DNA from: Theropithecus gelada
Taxonomy: Eukaryota > Chordata > Mammalia > Primates > Cercopithecidae
Length of the DNA stretch: 64,000 nt
NCBI RefSeq assembly: GCF_003255815.1
Contig: NC_037681.1
Span: forward strand, 82,961,578-83,025,577
Direction: 5' to 3'
Numbering within the stretch: position 1 is the stretch's first letter; each line of letters opens with the position of its first letter. Positions 1 to 11,203 of the stretch are shown here, one piece after another. Under the pieces are notes generated by a model, which ran no database searches, was not told the origin of the DNA, and was given only the letters and a program-made list of their open reading frames with translations. Made by a program: the position numbers and the translations under genes.

Positions 1-261
1 GGTGGATCACGAGGTCAGGAGATCCAGACCATCCTGGCTAACACGGTGAAACTCCGTCTCTACTAAAGATAAAAAAAATTAGCCGGGCATGGTGGCAGGC
101 GCCTGTAGTCCCATCCCAGCCACTAGGGAGGCTGAGGCAGGAGAATGGTGTGAACCTGGGAGGCAGAGTTTGCAGTGAGGCGAGATCATGCCACAGCACT
201 CTAGCCTGGGTGAAAGAGCAAGGCTCCGTCTCAAAAATAAATAAATAAAATAAAATAAAAA
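1..261 (+). mobile_element. Alu (AluY/Sc-like), 5' end cut by window edge
   Basis: The copy starts inside the left arm and runs through the A-rich linker, the right arm and an A-rich tail with TAAA units. ATCCTGGCTAACACGGTGAAA is the state of younger Alus. The first 50-60 bases of the element lie outside the window. Confidence 0.95.
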
Positions 262-354
262 GGGTAAAGTGACATACAGGAATCAGAAGTGAGGTACAGA
301 AACAGCGAGATTGGTTACAACTCTGTGTTTGCCTTATTTGAAGGTAGTTTGAAC

Positions 355-432
355 ATTCAGCAGTCTATGAGTGGTTGAAGTATGACCAATGGGATTCAGT
401 AGTCTATGAGTGGATGAAGTATGACCAATGGG
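355..432. repeat. 39-bp tandem duplication in a dispersed-repeat-like segment
   Basis: Two adjacent 39-bp units (355-393, 394-432) both read ATTCAG, then one differing base, then AGTCTATGAGTGG, and end TATGACCAATGGG. They differ at two positions. The surrounding 262-570 resembles a common primate dispersed repeat, possibly retroviral internal sequence, but I could not name it. Confidence 0.8.
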
Positions 433-734
433 ATTGGCCAACACTCAGTTATTGTTACAGGGACATACTATTAAGTTAGGTTTTCAATTTTGTCTGACTA
501 TTAAGCTAGGTTACAGTTCATCCACGAAGACTCAAATACAGGAGTACAGAGTCCTTCTGAGGCCATATTTAGTTTGCTTTAACAGTAGAAATATTAATTA
601 GTAGCCTGGAAGATCAAATGGAAGAAAGTCTCAAATCATAGCACAGAACTACAAAAAGGTGAGGGAATATAATCACTATATTATTATCAAAACTTACATA
701 TATTAATATAGTTAATTTATACTAACACCTATGA

Positions 735-855
735 GTTAGCTATTATTACTCACCCATGTCACAGCTGAGGAAACTGAGGCTCAGAGGGGTAAGGAACAAT
801 CCCGGGATTGCACAGCTGGTGTTCAGACCCAGGTAGTCGGGCTTCTGTGACTGTG
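735..855 (-). mobile_element. MIR SINE
   Basis: The core reads in reverse: CAGCTGAGGAAACTGAGGCT, then a decayed CACAGCTGGT, then CAGACCCAGG, and ends near TGCTGTTAA. The order and spacing match antisense MIR. An ancient, decayed copy. Confidence 0.85.
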
Positions 856-877
856 CTGTTAAGTGCTGGTTTGTTGT

Positions 878-985
878 TGTTTTAAATGTAACTTAATTTT
901 ATTTTAAGTTTCAGGATACATGTGAAGGATGTGTAGATTTGTTACATAGGTAAACATGGGCCGTGGTGGTTTGCTGTGCTGTTGT
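878..985 (-). mobile_element. L1 3' end fragment
   Basis: TTTTAAGTTTCAGGATACATGTG followed by GTTACATAGGTAAACATG is the reverse complement of the extreme 3' UTR of L1. Only about 110 bases remain. Confidence 0.85.
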
Positions 986-1139
986 TAATCACATATTTTT
1001 GCTTCTTAATGCCCATGCAATTTTGCCCTGATAAAAGACTTGCAGGATTGATCCAGGAGACCTAATTTAAGAAACAGAAATTCAAGAAGGAGAAAAGGAA
1101 TTGTTAAAGGAAGTAGAGGAATTAAATAAACGATGAAGT

Positions 1140-1280
1140 TGAGGTGGGAGGAACACCTGAGTCGGAGGTCAAGGCTGCAGTGAGCTGTGATCATGGCACT
1201 GCACTCCAGCTTGGGCAACAGAGTGAGACTCTGTCAAAACAAAGAAAGAGAGAGAGAGACAGAGAAAGAGAAAGAGAAAA
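1140..1280 (+). mobile_element. Alu fragment with GA-rich tail
   Basis: Right-arm sequence only: GAGGTGGGAGG, AAGGCTGCAGTGAGCTGTGA and the ACTGCACTCCAGC box are visible. The tail has drifted into GAAAGAGAGAGA repeats (1237-1280). 5' truncated or decayed AluJ-like copy. Confidence 0.85.
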
Positions 1281-1324
1281 TGCTGCTGTGATTAAAACAG
1301 ACTTGTGATTTAAAAGGGCTCATT

Positions 1325-1915
1325 GAATTCCAGCCTGGATTGAGAAAAAAGGCACACATGTAAAAATATCCTGTAAAAAGCCCTCAACTCCCAGGATAAA
1401 GAGAAATTTCTATAAGTTTCCAGGCAAAAAGAACAAATGACTTATAAAGGAGTATCAGACCTTCCTCAGGCTTTTCATCTACAACAATGGAAGCTAGAAG
1501 ATTGCAGAATAAAATCTAATGACAATGAGAGTAAAAAGACCTTGGAATATTAGCCAGGTGTGATGGCGGGCACCTGTAGTCCCAGGTACTTGGGAGGCTG
1601 AGGCAGGAGGATCACTTGAACACGGCAGGCAGAGGTTGCAGTGAGATCAGGCCACTGCACTCCAGCCTGGTGACACAGCGAGACTCCGTCTCAAAAAAAA
1701 AAAAAAAAAAAAAAAGACGACCTTGGCCTAAGGATCTGGATCTGACACCCAGGCTGACAGGCCTTACCTATCAGGGTGAGAGAATGTTTTCTGTGGATAT
1801 GATATGGGTCAGAGAGTACTGCACCCACACACTCTACCTGGGGAATTTATTCAAGAAGAGCCTCCATCCAGGCAACACGTGAATCAATCCCAAAGGTAGT
1901 ATGTGCTTAAAAAAT
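1325..1915 (+). mobile_element. Old L1 (L1M-like) 3' region, split by an Alu
   Basis: 1325-1548 and 1716-1915 look like one diverged segment. It has the A-rich composition and phrase order (slippage around CAATGGAAGCTAGAAGA) of the last part of old L1 ORF2 and 3' UTR. The match is weak and an alignment is needed to name it. Confidence 0.4.
1549..1715 (+). mobile_element. 5'-truncated Alu
   Basis: Starts at the end of the left arm (ATTAGCCAGGTGTGATGG) and runs through the right arm into about 21 A residues. GACCTTGG flanks both sides (about 1538-1545, and after the tail), which fits target-primed insertion of a 5'-truncated copy. Confidence 0.9.
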
Positions 1916-1921
1916 AATAAA

Positions 1922-2216
1922 GGCCGGGCGCAGTGGCAGTGGCTCACACTTGTAATCCTGTCACTTTGGGAGGCTGAGGTGGGTGGATTGCCTGAGTTCA
2001 GGAGTTCGAGACCAGCCTGAGCAACACAATGAACCGTCTCTACTAAAATATAAAAAAATTAGCTGGGTGTTTCGGTGTGCGCCTCTAATCCCAGCTACTT
2101 GGGAGGTTGAGGCAGGAGAATCACTCGAACCCGGGAGGTGGAGGCTGTAGTGAGCCAAGATCGTGCCATTGCGCTCCAGCCTGGGTGACAGAGCAAGACT
2201 CCATCTCAAAAATAAA

Positions 2217-2247
<31 letters not shown>
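1922..2247 (+). mobile_element. Alu (AluS-like) with (AATC)n tail
   Basis: Full-length dimeric Alu starting GGCCGGGCGCAGTGG, with both arms and a middle A-rich linker. The tail has turned into about seven AATC units (about 2217-2247), a microsatellite born in the poly-A. Confidence 0.95.
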
Positions 2248-2329
2248 TGAATCAAAGCAAAAAATCTCAGTGTAGTGAAATATGATAAAAAGAAGAAACA
2301 ATAATAGTGAGACATAAGCCTAATACATA

Positions 2330-2560
2330 TCTATTTACCTAAATTTAAATGAATACTGATAGAGCAACTAGGAAATTATTCTATAAATTTGGTTTTATGA
2401 TTGTGGTGGGAGATTTAAAAACACTCCTTTTAATCAAATCTAAACAGACCAAAAAAATAGTGAAATCATAAAGAAATGAAATATTTCATTAACAGACCCA
2501 ATTATAGTGTTAACTCAATTATAGTAAGTGTAAATATTAATGTTTACAATGATAATAAAG
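2330..2560 (+). mobile_element. Old L1 ORF2 fragment
   Basis: ATTGTGGTGGGAGATTTAAA followed by AACAGACCAAAAAAATAG mirrors the endonuclease region of L1 ORF2, which encodes a GDFNT-type motif followed by a Q/K-rich stretch. Stops and indels abound; not coding. Confidence 0.6.
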
Positions 2561-2583
2561 GTTACAATGATAGGAAATGTACT

Positions 2584-2986
2584 CTGTGTGGCAGAGGCAC
2601 GTGGCAGCCTTAACTTAAGCGTACCCTGAGAATGACTACAGTCTTAGAAGAAACTGTTTTTGGAGTTACAACCTAAGGAATCTGGGAGTGGCCAACCTGG
2701 AGATTCACTCCCTGTGGTTTGAAGGACATCTGAGCTCCTGGCCCATCCTGTGGAATGCAGGCCACATAGGGGATCTAGGCATTTTGTTTTGGGTTAAACG
2801 GAGGCTGCTAGGTGCATTCTTTTCACAAAGGGTAGCAGTCTTCCTGTCCAACCCACTGCCACTGGACTGTCCATATTTGTAAATGCCCCCAGTAAACCCT
2901 TTGTCTCGTTCGCTCTCTCTGGATCTCTTTTTGGCCCCTCAGACACGGTGCCATTCTTACTAGAGTCAGTCGGGGTCTGGCACAAC
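2584..2986 (+). mobile_element. LTR-like segment, family not recognised
   Basis: About 400 bp that begin TGTGTGGCAGAGG and end GGTCTGGCACAACA, so the ends are TG and CA. CCCCCAGTAAACCC with a following TC-rich stretch resembles an LTR R/U5 region. No target duplication was confirmed, and it could be part of a larger element. Confidence 0.4.
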
Positions 2987-2989
2987 ACC

Positions 2990-4200
2990 CTATAAATAGA
3001 GAGTGAGAATAAGGCTGCTCTCCTGCGTAGAAAGAGACCCCACCATCTCAGGGACACCAAATGCTCCTCTCAGGGAACATTCTTCTGCTCACTGACCTTT
3101 AAATCAAGATGAGAAATGACTCCTTTGGTTTGAGGTTTTGTTCTCTGTTCAGAGATCTCTCAGAGAAGTCTTTAAACTATGGCCATCACCTTCCCTTCAA
3201 CAGAAGTCTGCTTGTTAAATTCTATCCTGAGGAGAGATTTAATAAGGGATAAATGGGGAGAGTATAAATTCAAGGGAAGGGTACCTAAGGGAGTGAGAGA
3301 GGTGAGGAAAAGACCCTAAAGCTATTAAAAAGGGTAGTTCTGACCCACCTCAAGCCCAGCTTGCCTGCCTCCCAGGCTGGGGTACATACTCCCGGCCCTT
3401 CTCTCTCTGCTCCCATTTCTTCCTGTTCTTCCCTATCTCTTCGTGCCTACATTTCAATTGTTAAGTTAATGGGGGATGGGACAAAGCATTTCTTGTTCCT
3501 TCAACCTAATTCCTGAGAGAAGCAGCTGCTACTTAAGAAATTTCTCAAGCTCAGAGCATAATTAAGTGCGACTTTTAGCCCTGAAAAAAAAAAAAATCTG
3601 AATTTCAATTTGGGAGCTCCTGAGCGAGCAGTCTCCTTGACATTTGAAAGCTCAAACCTTATCTGGAGCAGCCCTTTGGAGGCTAAAAGACCTTGTTGAA
3701 CTTGAACCATTTCAGAACCCACCATAGGGTTATTTTTCATTCCTGTTTTTCAATTACACAGCAGCAGAAGATTCAATTAGAATGTGAGGGCTTTTTTTCA
3801 TTAATCCGTAGAAGCTTAAGTGACCATATTTTACAGAGAATACCGTAAACTAAATATTGCACTGGATCTCTTTCTTATGTTAGTTTTCTCTTGCTATTAT
3901 TAAAATGCAAGGAACATCAGAACCCAGAAGCCTTAGGGTTCACTCAGGTGTCAAAACCTCCACAAGCATCTCGTCCCACTGCCTCTCTGCTCTGCTGTGA
4001 CCTTTGAGAGCCTCGGTTTTTCCCCAGCTGCATCTGTTCCTAGCCTCTTCCCCTAGCGCATTTGTATATGTATTACAAGAATAACCTCACTGTGGATGTC
4101 AGTATTTTTCCATTATAACAATTGCTCCACTTGGGTGCATTTACACAGACATACCATTTTTAAAGTACAAAAGCATTATGTCAGATATCTTGTACACATT
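2990..4200. other. Low-repeat stretch, nothing assigned
   Basis: Mixed-composition DNA with a 13-base A run near 3584-3596 but no Alu, L1 or LTR that I recognise, and no ORF above 90 codons. No splice-flanked exon is convincing. Confidence 0.5.
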
Positions 4201-4340
4201 TTTCTCTATCCTTATGCAAACATGTAAGCTTAGTATTGTTATTCCCATTTCTCAGATGATGTTCTGGTTATCTATTGTATCTGTATGTACCATGTTTTGT
4301 TTATCCATTCATCTGTTGATAGATATTTGGGTTTGAGAAA

Positions 4341-4626
4341 GAAAACAACATTTTTGCCGGGCGTGGTGGCTCACACCTGTAATCCCAGCACTTTGGGAGG
4401 CTGAGGTGGGCAGATCACCCGAGGTCAGGTGTTCGAGACCAGCCTGGCCAACATGGTGAAACCCCATCTCTACTAAAAATACAAAAATTAGGCAGGTGTG
4501 GTGGTGCATGCCTCTAATCCCAGCTGCTTGGGGGGCCGAGGCAGGAGCATTGCTTGAATCCAGGAGGCAGAAGTTGCCGTGAGCCACTGCACTCTAGCCT
4601 GGGCAACAGAGCAAGGCTCTGTCTCA

Positions 4627-4658
<32 letters not shown>

Positions 4659-5097
4659 CATTTTTATATGAGGAATGTGAGCCCCCTTTAACTACCAGGC
4701 CCAGAGAGCACTGAAATGTGACAGTGTCTGACAGCAATCATTCTCACTCCCCCCTTAAGCCAAGTAATTACCTCTTGAAGCCACTTACTATGCAGGTTCT
4801 AGACTAACTGATGCCAAGTAGCCATAAAATGCCCCATGCTAAACACCATAACTCATACTCTACATTTCAACCATGCATAGGCAATTGCTAATCAATGTTG
4901 TTTCTGCAAACCAGTGAGAATTCCTGTCAAACAATTTTGTATCCGCCCATTTCTTACTCTCTTTTGCCTTTAAAAACCTGCTTGTAACCAATGCTGAATG
5001 GACCACTCCCCAAAGCAACTTGGAAGCCAGCTGCCCTCAACCTTGGCCCAAATAAACTGTCTACATTCATTTTGCCTCAGATTCTTTAGGTCAACGT
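4341..5097 (+). mobile_element. Solo LTR (ERV1-like) inside the L1
   Basis: This block separates the two halves of the L1 and itself holds an Alu. Excluding the Alu it is about 450 bp, with a CCCAAATAAACTGTC polyadenylation region near its 3' end (about 5050) and an end at CTTTAGGTCAAC. GTTT flanks both sides as a possible 4-bp target duplication. Family not named. Confidence 0.6.
4356..4660 (+). mobile_element. AluS-like
   Basis: Full-length copy from GCCGGGCGTGGTGGCTCAC to a poly-A followed by GAAAA units. Similar AAAACATTTTT-like sequence lies on both sides, a plausible target duplication. It sits inside the LTR at 4341-5097, so it is the youngest of three nested layers. Confidence 0.95.
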
Positions 5098-5657
5098 TTT
5101 GTTTCCATCTCTTGCCTATTGCAAATAATTCTGCTATGAACATGGATGTACATTCAAGTTCCTCCTTTTAATTCTTTCAGATATATACCTAGAAGTAGAA
5201 TTGCTGGATCCTAACAGTAATTCTGTCTAATTTTTTGAGGACCACCATGCTGTTTTCCATGGTAGCTGGACCATTTGACATTCCCACCAACAATGCTCAA
5301 GGATTCCAACTTCTCTGCATCCTTGCCATCCTAGTGGGTATGATGTGGTATCATCTGCTGCTTTTGAATGGTAAGTACCTAAGAGAAAAAGCAGCCCCCA
5401 ATGTGAGGCTCACCTCCCTGGGCTTCCCTTCTCCCTAGGATCTTGGCCCATCAAGTCCTCATTGCCTTTGGTAGTTCCCTAGTACATTCACACCTATTTC
5501 AAGAACATTTTGTCCAGCTTAGAGTTGTACTCACTAGGAGTTTGGTTGAAACAAGCCATTGCTGCCCCTTCCACACTTCTGGAAAAAAATATTAATGCCC
5601 TAACTCCTTGCATCATGGGGTTCTAAGAAACCTATAAGGTCATTTTCTTGTGTGTGG

Positions 5658-5808
5658 GTTTTTTTGGTTGTTGTTGTTGCTTGTTGTTTGTTTTACATAG
5701 AGATGGGTGTGTTTCCCAGGCTGGTCTCAAACTCCTAGGCTCCAGTGATCCTCCTGCCTTGGTCTCCCAAAGTGCTGGGATTATAGGCATGAGCCACCAT
5801 GCCTGGCC
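5658..5808 (-). mobile_element. Alu left-monomer (FLAM-like) fragment
   Basis: Only the left arm is present: CCCAGGCTGGTCTCAAACTC through CCCAAAGTGCTGGGATTATA to GAGCCACCATGCCTGGCC, preceded by a TTG-rich tail. Either a free left monomer or a truncated Alu. Confidence 0.85.
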
Positions 5809-5969
5809 CTATATGGTCATTTATATGTGGTAATCATTAATGCTTTTGCCAAATATCCATTTTAGTTTTATCCCCTTCTGGGCATATGTCAGGATTGTAT
5901 TTCTTGGTGTCCTTGTGATAGGGTAGAGCCACAAAGCCAGTCCTGGCCGGTGATTTTCTTTGGCGGATG

Positions 5970-6435
5970 ATGTTGGAGCAGCAGTGTGACAAATGCGTGC
6001 CGGTTACTCACTACCTGCAGGGTCCAATTCACAAGAGTGAGGTCCGGTCTAAAGAAAGTGACTTTATTCCAATGTTTAGCTTACGGGAAGTACAGGCTCC
6101 TGCCTTAAAGGGTACTGCTTCACTTTTGGGGCAGAAAGCAGGGAATTTTAAAGGGGATTTGGCACGAATGGCATGCATGGGAGGGAATGAGCAGGTGCAG
6201 GGTCTATGTGACTCACTTTGGTGCCTTATGTACCAAGTGGTCAAGCTGCTGCCACTGCAAGTTGTAAAGGGGCCATTGCCTCAAGATCCCCTCCGGGTGG
6301 GAGACAGTTCCCTCACGGGTGTACTTTAGGTTATAAATTGACTGTTGTCTCTCAGATGATCTCCTGATGGAAGAGAGCTCCCGCTCTGGAGCTTCTAAGT
6401 CAGCACATAGGTAAGCTTGCTGTGAAGGGAGTGTC
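5970..6435 (-). mobile_element. LTR-like segment
   Basis: GTGACTTTATTCC (about 6058) is an antisense AATAAAGTCAC polyadenylation signal of the kind seen at LTR R regions, and the region is moderately GC-rich like an LTR. A 120-codon plus-strand ORF (5967-6329) is antisense to it and resembles no protein I know. Edges uncertain. Confidence 0.5.
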
Positions 6436-6593
6436 TTCAGGTCTGTGTCCTTCTGCACGCTCAGGGAAATCCATTTACCTTTTGTAGCTCCTGGAGGCTG
6501 CCACATTCCCTGGCTCATAGTCCCTTCCTTCTTCAAAGCCAGCCATGGCTGGTTGAGCCTTCCTCATATCACATCATTCTGACACCCACTCTT

Positions 6594-7342
6594 GTTAACA
6601 AAAGACCATGAGGTCCACAGAGAAAGGAAAGGAGAAGACTTTATTTTCAGAGGGAGAAGCAATCATGGATTGAGGAACACAGCTTCTAGGGACAATGGAA
6701 GGTATGCGCCCTGCAGAAGGAAGGGGGAGCTTGTATATGTGTCTTACAGGGCCAGCCTTACTTGCATATTGAGCAGGGTTGGGGACATTCTATGAATATT
6801 CATGAGGGATGGCTGGCACATACACGGTGGGTAAACATCTATAACATACATTCTATTCACTTTGGGATGGGGTTTTAGGCATTAAAATGAGGTAGAATTT
6901 GGCTCTTGATCTCAAAAGGTAAACTGTAGGGCACAAAGACAGTTTGTGCACAGTCTCTATAAGCTAAATGGCTACAACTGGCTTGAGGTCTGCAGCATTT
7001 ATCAATAAAGAAAGTTTATAAGACCAGTCCTCTGTCGAATCAGAGTTGTGGTGGGGAGGGTGGGGCGACTGGGGACTGGGTATGCAGGAGGCGGGTTGGG
7101 GGGTTGGGTCGGCTGGAATCTTGGGGTCATTTGGGAAATTTTCCAGCTGTAGTTGTTTGGGCAGTGCTTTTCAGGAACTGGTTTCTGCTTAATTACAGGA
7201 AATAAACCTTATGGCCGTTATCGACACTGGGATTTGTGACTAATCCCCCATCCTGCTGGCCATGAGATTCTGTTTTTGGTGTGTCTCATTTTAGCCACAA
7301 GGAGTCAGTCCACTTTGTCTGTTTGTTGGGGGTATATTGTAA
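6594..7342 (-). mobile_element. Solo ERV1-type LTR
   Basis: Begins TGTTAACAAAAGACC and ends TATTGTAACA, with CTCT on both sides as a 4-bp target duplication, typical of gammaretrovirus-like (ERV1) elements. GACTTTATTTTC near 6640 is the antisense AATAAA. It interrupts the MaLR-like host. Family name not assigned. Confidence 0.65.
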
Positions 7343-7378
7343 CACTCTTTTGCCTCCCTCTTCCACATGTAAGGATCT

Positions 7379-8266
7379 GTTAGGAATGCAAAATGCTCAT
7401 TCCCTGGTGCCATAAAGAAATAGCACTTGAACATAAATTTAATTCTCCCAGCAAGGCAATTTTTACTTTCTGCAGAAAGGGTACAGTCACCAGCCATCTT
7501 GCCATGAGAGTACACCGAACAAAGGAAAAGCAGACATATTTATCCCTTATGCATTTGGGTCATCCTTACTGCTGTGTCCTGCATCCGTTGGCTGGAGCCA
7601 AACCTCATAGTCTAAACTGTTACCTGATTTGCTAACAACCTAAAACTTTCTTAAATAGGTAAAGGCAAGGGAGAACAAAGGAAAGGAGGAAGTTGCTTAC
7701 AAAAGATTTAAAGAAGCAATAACATTTCCAAATAAGGCAGGGGCATAGACTGTTAGCTGGAATGTGCCTGTGAGCATGTCTAACAGCTATATAGGATATA
7801 TAACTTAACAGAGAGCTATTAGCACAAATCAAGGAGGTTTGAAGAAAGTTAGTCTTTAAAATAAACTATTCTTTCTTTTTTTTTTTTTTTTTGAGACAGT
7901 CTCACTCTGTTGCCCAGCTTGGAGTGCAGGTGGTGCGATCTCAGCTCACTGCAAGCTCCGCCTCCCAGGTTCACGCCATTTTCCTGCCTCAGCCTCCTGA
8001 GTAGCTGGGACTACAGGCGCCTGCCACCACGCCCTGCTAATTTTTTGTGTATATATATATTTTTTTAGTAGAGACGGGGTTTCACTGTGTTGGCCAGGAT
8101 GGTCTCGATCACCTGACCTCGTGATCTGCCCACCTCAGCCTCCCAAAGTGCTGGGATTACAGGTGTGAGCCGCTGCACCTGGCCTGAAAGAAACTATTAT
8201 TTCTAACACTTATGATTTATTTTGTAACAAGAAGGGAAACTTTGAAGAGGAAACTTTTTACTTTCT
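7379..8266 (-). mobile_element. Second LTR inside the MaLR-like host
   Basis: Runs from TGTTAGGAATGCAAAATG to TTACTTTCTATA and holds one Alu. Without it the length is about 575 bp, matching its paralogue at 54077-54656 (580 bp). Both share ACTTTCTGCAGAAAGGGTAC and CATCTTGCCATGAGAG-type phrases in the same order. Confidence 0.6.
7871..8184 (-). mobile_element. Alu (AluY/S-like)
   Basis: T-rich tail, then GAGACAGTCTCACTCTG through both arms to CGCTGCACCTGGCC. The linker has expanded into GTATATATATATTTTTTT. Sequence like AAACTATT precedes and follows it. Confidence 0.95.
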
Positions 8267-8445
8267 ATAGATCTTTATGATTACATTGGGCCCACCTGCA
8301 TAATCTAAGGTGCCCTTTCTATTTTAAGGTCAGGAGATTGGCAACCTTAATTCCCCTTTGCTATGTACTGTAACATATTTTCAGGTTTTGAGGATTAGGA
8401 CTTGGGCATCTTTGGGGGGCCATTATTCTGCCTACCAGGGTCACT

Positions 8446-9405
8446 CAGCTTGGCCTGTGGTAGGAGATGGTGGTAATAACCATGATAGTAGTGGTGGTGA
8501 GGCTCATAGTCCTGATGAGTCTTGCTTGAAGCTATAGTTAGTACCTTCCTGATTTTTACATAGTGGGTGTCCTACATTTTCCAACCTTCCAGAATTGCCC
8601 TTTACTTAATCAAAGAAAAGAACATGTTCTGCAGCCAGAGGAATTCTAGCCCCTTTCCAAATTGCCAAGAATTCCTGGAAGCACACCCACCCTCACAGTC
8701 ACCGGTCTCCTCCCACTTTGCTGCTCCCAGCTTCTCCTGGATCTCTCTGGCTCCTCCATCACAGACTCTGCATACCTTCCACTCCCTCTGAGGTTTTTCC
8801 TCCCAAACAGGGACCCTCCCATCATTCTGGAGGCTACCTGGAGAGAACCAGGTTAGAAGGTTTGATTAACTCCACCGAAGGCCTGAAGATCCTTGTAAGG
8901 ACTTTAAAGTGCAGGAGGGGAGAACTTCATTTAGTACTTAGTACAGAGAACTTCTTGAATCTTTGGTCACACCAGTGTCAAGGGAGGCCTTTACTTAAAG
9001 TCTTCCTCCTTGAGCCAAGCTTAAATTCTCTTCTCTGAAGCCCCAGACCTCAAATTGCTCCTTCTAGGACCACCAAAGGAAACAGAAACCCTTAAATATT
9101 GACTTTATTATGCAGAGCATTATAGCCCCTTTGGTCTCCAAGAGCTTACTTCAGCCTGATCTCAGGGACTTACCTTTGCATAACCAGAGGGCCAATTAAG
9201 ATGTTTTTCCCATACAAAAGATACATTATTTCCCAAGATGAATTCTTCTCCCACTCTTGGAATGCACAAATGCTACAGTTGAAAAGTACAACAGAGCAAA
9301 AACAGCTCCATTTATTTCTACTTCCATTATTTACCACAGAAACAAGTAGTATTAGTATGTGTGTTGTGGTGCAAAAGACTTAAATTTTATATCACAACAG
9401 GCATA
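8446..9405. other. Low-repeat stretch, nothing assigned
   Basis: No recognisable repeat. Overlapping ORFs of 60-106 codons near 8567-9038 match no family I know and have no supporting context. Confidence 0.45.
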
Positions 9406-9410
9406 CCAGT

Positions 9411-9766
9411 TGTATTAGTCCATTTTCATGCTGCTAACAGAGACATACAGGAGACTGGGCAATTTACAAAAGAAAGAGGTTTAATAGATGCACAGTTCCA
9501 TTTGGCTGGGGAGGCCTCACAATCATGGCGGAAGGCAAGGTGAAGCAAGTCACATCTTCCATGGATAGCAACAGGCCAAGAGAAAGAGCTTGTGCAGGGA
9601 AATTCCTCCTTACTAAGCCAACAGATCTCGTGGGACTTATTCACCATCATGACAATAGCATGGGAAAGACTTGCCCCCATGATTCAATTACCTCCCATGA
9701 GGTCCCTCCCATGACACGTGGAAATTAAAGATGAGGTTTGGGTGGGGACACAGCCAAACCATATCA
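9411..9766 (-). mobile_element. THE1-type MaLR LTR
   Basis: Reads TGTATTAGTCCATTTTCATG, GAGACTGGGCAATTTAC, GGCTGGGGAGGCCTCACAA, AATCATGGCGGAAGG and ends AACCATATCA, the antisense order of a full THE1 LTR of about 355 bp. Confidence 0.92.
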
Positions 9767-9938
9767 CCCATGTGCACACGTGACTTAAATAAAAGAAAAA
9801 ATACCTATTTCTACTATTTGGGATACATACCTTGATATTTTCCATTCTGTTCAAATTTTAAAATGCTGAACATGATTCACATAGGAGAACAAAATATGCC
9901 ACCCCAAAATATGACCATAGGAGACCAGATTATGCCAC

Positions 9939-10860
9939 TGTAGGGGAGTGAAAATGACTGAAAATGACTTCCTTCCACCCTTCTAGGTCTCTTGGCTGGG
10001 CTATGAATTAAATTGGCATAAGACAGATTAACAGGAGAAAAATCATATTTAATTATGAACATACACACAGAGTCTCACAAAATATGACTCAATAAAGACT
10101 GATGATTGGAGCTTATATGGCATCCTGAACTACAGAAGGGAACGGGGCTTGCAGCTTCTGCGGGTGTGGTGGCCACACAAGTTATGAGAGAACGAGGGGA
10201 GGAAATGTACGGTGAATAAAGGTCTTCTTGTTATGCAGATAAAAGTCTCCCAGGTTGGCCAGGCAGCAGCTCACTCCTGTAATCCCAGCACTTTGGGATG
10301 CCAAGGTGGGCCGATCACCTGAGGTCAGGAGTTTGAGACCAGCCTGGCCAACGTGGCAAAACCCTGTGTCTACTAAAAATTAAAAAATTAGCTAGGTGTG
10401 GTGGCATGTGCCTGTAGTCCCATCTACTTGGGAGGCTGAGGCAGGAGACTCTCATGAACCCAGGAGGCAGAGGTTGCAGTGAGCCAAGATCACACCACTG
10501 CACTCCACCTAGGCGACAGAGTGAAACTCCGTCTCAAAAAAAAAAAAAAATATCTCCCAGGTAACAAAAGTTGGCTGGAGCCACCCTCAGGAGAATAGGT
10601 GGTTTCTGTCTGGATGTGACATCCAGGCTCTCTTGTGTGATCCCAGTTAATCTTCCCTGATGGATGAGATTCCTGGGGAAGAGAATTCCTGGGATTCAGG
10701 ACCATTGAGTTCCCTTTGGAGGATGGTCTTTAGGTAAGGGGAGCTCAGAGAAAGCCTCTGCCTGTTTCTCTCTTCCTCTGTTCCCCATGTACCCTCAGTT
10801 CAATATAATCAGCACACCAAAGCATCATATTCTGGGAGTGGCACTCCCTGAACTCCCTTA
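9939..10860 (-). mobile_element. ERV1-group LTR inserted 22 bp into another LTR
   Basis: Begins TGTAGGGGAGTGAAAATG and ends GAACTCCCTTA. CCAC and CCCC flank it as a near-match 4-bp duplication. Colinear with 60044-60648 over its whole length (shared GCTGGGCTATGAATTAAATT, CTTCTTGTTATGCAGATAAA). Holds an Alu. Confidence 0.75.
10256..10552 (+). mobile_element. AluS-like
   Basis: Full-length Alu with poly-A. The 10-bp TCTCCCAGGT is repeated exactly at 10246-10255 and 10553-10562, and the uninterrupted CTCCCAGGTAACAAA of the LTR paralogue at 60350 confirms the empty site. Confidence 0.97.
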
Positions 10861-10908
10861 CCCCTCCCAAATATGCCATTTTGGCATAAGGATTATTGAG
10901 CTTGAGCC

Positions 10909-11203
10909 TTTTTTTTTTTTTTTTCTTGAAAGGGTCTCGCTCTGTTACCCAGGCTGGAATGCAGTGATGTGATCGTAGCTTAGTGCAGCGTCAAATTCCT
11001 GGGCTCAAGTGATCCTCCTGCCTCAGCCTTCAGAGTAGCTGGGAATACAAGTGCATGCTACTGCACGTTTCTTCTATTTTTTCTGTAGAGACGAGACCTT
11101 GGTATGTTGCCCAGGTTGATCTCACACTCTTGAATTCAAGCGATCCTCTTGCCTTGGCCTCCCAAAGTCCTGGGATTACAGGTGTCGGCCACCGTGCCTA
11201 GCT
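10909..11203 (-). mobile_element. AluJ
   Basis: T-tail and both arms in antisense, with AluJ-type states (GGGCTCAAGTGATCCTCCTG in the right arm) and heavy divergence. It interrupts the LTR body between GGATTATTGAGC and GATTATTTTGAGG, which also suggests the target duplication. Confidence 0.93.

Larger units (their letters stand above)
4262..5365 (-). mobile_element. L1 ORF2 3' region, split by an LTR
   Basis: 4262-4340 (TGTTTATCCATTCATCTGTT) and 5098-5365 (GATATATACCTAGAAGTAGA, then GCTGTTTTCCATGGTAGCTG, then ACATTCCCACCAACAATG) are antisense L1 ORF2 end sequence in the right order. They join at L1 TTTGGGTT / GTTTCCATC. The 67-codon plus-strand ORF at 5235 is a shadow of this. Confidence 0.9.
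6440..8445 (-). mobile_element. MaLR-like (MLT1-type) LTR split by two other LTRs
   Basis: Three pieces form one antisense element: 6440-6593 (CTCCTGGAGGCTGCCACATT), 7343-7378 (GCCTCCCTCTTCCACATG) and 8267-8445 (TGATTACATTGGGCCCACCT to GGGGGGCCATTATTCTGCCT). The same family lies in sense at 52036-52396. Removing both inserts restores a continuous LTR order. Confidence 0.6.

Noticed and set aside
5235..5438. 67-codon plus-strand ORF as a membrane peptide
   Set aside because: It is antisense to the L1 ORF2 3' region (5098-5365).
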